DNA of 49,704 nucleotides from Pseudonocardia bannensis (GTDB lineage Bacteria > Actinomycetota > Actinomycetes > Mycobacteriales > Pseudonocardiaceae). Location: contig NZ_JAAXKZ010000033.1 of assembly GCF_012911875.1 (NCBI RefSeq), positions 1 to 49,704 on the forward strand, given 5' to 3'. The notes beneath the pieces were generated by a model. That model did no database searches, was not told the DNA's origin, and worked only from the letters and a program-made list of their open reading frames with translations. The translations under genes and the position numbers were made by a program. The stretch's first letter is position 1. Each line of letters begins with the position of its first letter. Of this stretch, positions 49,648 through 49,704 are shown in pieces.

Positions 49648-49704
49648 CCCTCCTCCGGGCCGAGCAGGTTCGCCACCGGCACGCGGACGTCGGTGAACGA
49701 CAGC
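49583..49704 (-). pseudogene. acyl-CoA dehydrogenase fragment, cut at the junction, continues beyond the window
   Basis: On the minus strand from the window edge the frame reads LSFTDVRVPVANLLGPEEGQ followed by GFTQLVTNLPQERLSIAIAGVA, the central beta-domain and start of the helical domain of acyl-CoA dehydrogenases (DVRVP..NLLG, NLPQERL). After AGVA, at about 49583, homology ends and the sequence is antisense to the MFS gene. The C-terminal third of this ACAD has been lost. The upstream part lies outside the window. Confidence 0.75.

Noticed and set aside
1..49704. tRNA, rRNA or other structured RNA genes
   Set aside because: No cloverleaf or rRNA-like sequence was recognised by eye on either strand; a covariance-model scan would settle it.

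Overview
The window is very GC-rich DNA with strong G/C bias at third codon positions. It is almost certainly a chromosomal segment of a high-GC actinobacterium. Gene order (RipA-like NlpC/P60 hydrolase, MoxR, DUF58, VWA, FabG, InhA, ferrochelatase) matches the ripA-moxR1-fabG1-inhA-hemZ block of Mycobacterium. Combined with the metabolic genes, this suggests Pseudonocardiales (for example Pseudonocardia). No rRNA, tRNA, CRISPR array or insertion sequence was recognised.

Layout. 1-8.4 kb: end of a membrane protein, a peptidoglycan hydrolase, a MoxR/DUF58/VWA module, then fabG, inhA and hemH, ending at a hairpin shared with a convergent hydrolase. Two unrelated tandem-repeat arrays flank fabG. 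8.4-12.4 kb: alpha/beta hydrolase plus SCP2-like protein, a tyrosine recombinase, and a divergent zinc-ribbon/coiled-coil protein with dyad operators between the last two. 12.6-17.5 kb: a WYL regulator behind a perfect 17-bp inverted repeat, a conserved unknown protein, DUF3097, NfeD and an SPFH protein. 17.6-20.3 kb: an ECF cobalt/nickel transporter (cbiM-PDGLE-cbiQ-cbiO, minus strand). 20.4-26.1 kb: aldehyde dehydrogenase, a paired acyl-CoA dehydrogenase, a RidA remnant, a PPOX-fold protein and a MetE-like protein. 26.2-28.8 kb: polyamine genes, namely a PLP decarboxylase followed by a fused SpeD-SpeE protein. 28.9-35.6 kb: an exonuclease/polymerase coupled to an FAD oxidoreductase, an LLM oxidoreductase, a DHA2-type exporter and an enoyl-CoA hydratase. 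35.8-37.8 kb: an L,D-transpeptidase and a BlaI/M56 pair with a clear operator. 38.0-43.4 kb: a translationally coupled GH38 alpha-mannosidase (with an apparent frameshift) and a GH172/DUF2961 protein. 43.5-49.7 kb: two MFS genes around a second AAA/VWA pair (Rv0958/Rv0959-like). The last MFS gene is fused at a deletion junction to an antisense acyl-CoA dehydrogenase fragment.

Two themes run through the window. First, about ten genes have a TAnnnT-like -10 box 6-9 nt before the start codon, which predicts leaderless transcripts. Second, small decayed genes (RidA, isochorismatase, quinone oxidoreductase, acyl-CoA dehydrogenase) and a frameshift lie between intact genes from 24 kb onward, which suggests repeated small deletions. 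The strongest leads are the ODC + SpeD-SpeE fusion pair, the GH38-GH172 pair that could act on mannose- and arabinose-containing envelope glycans, and the recombinase/zinc-coiled-coil divergon.
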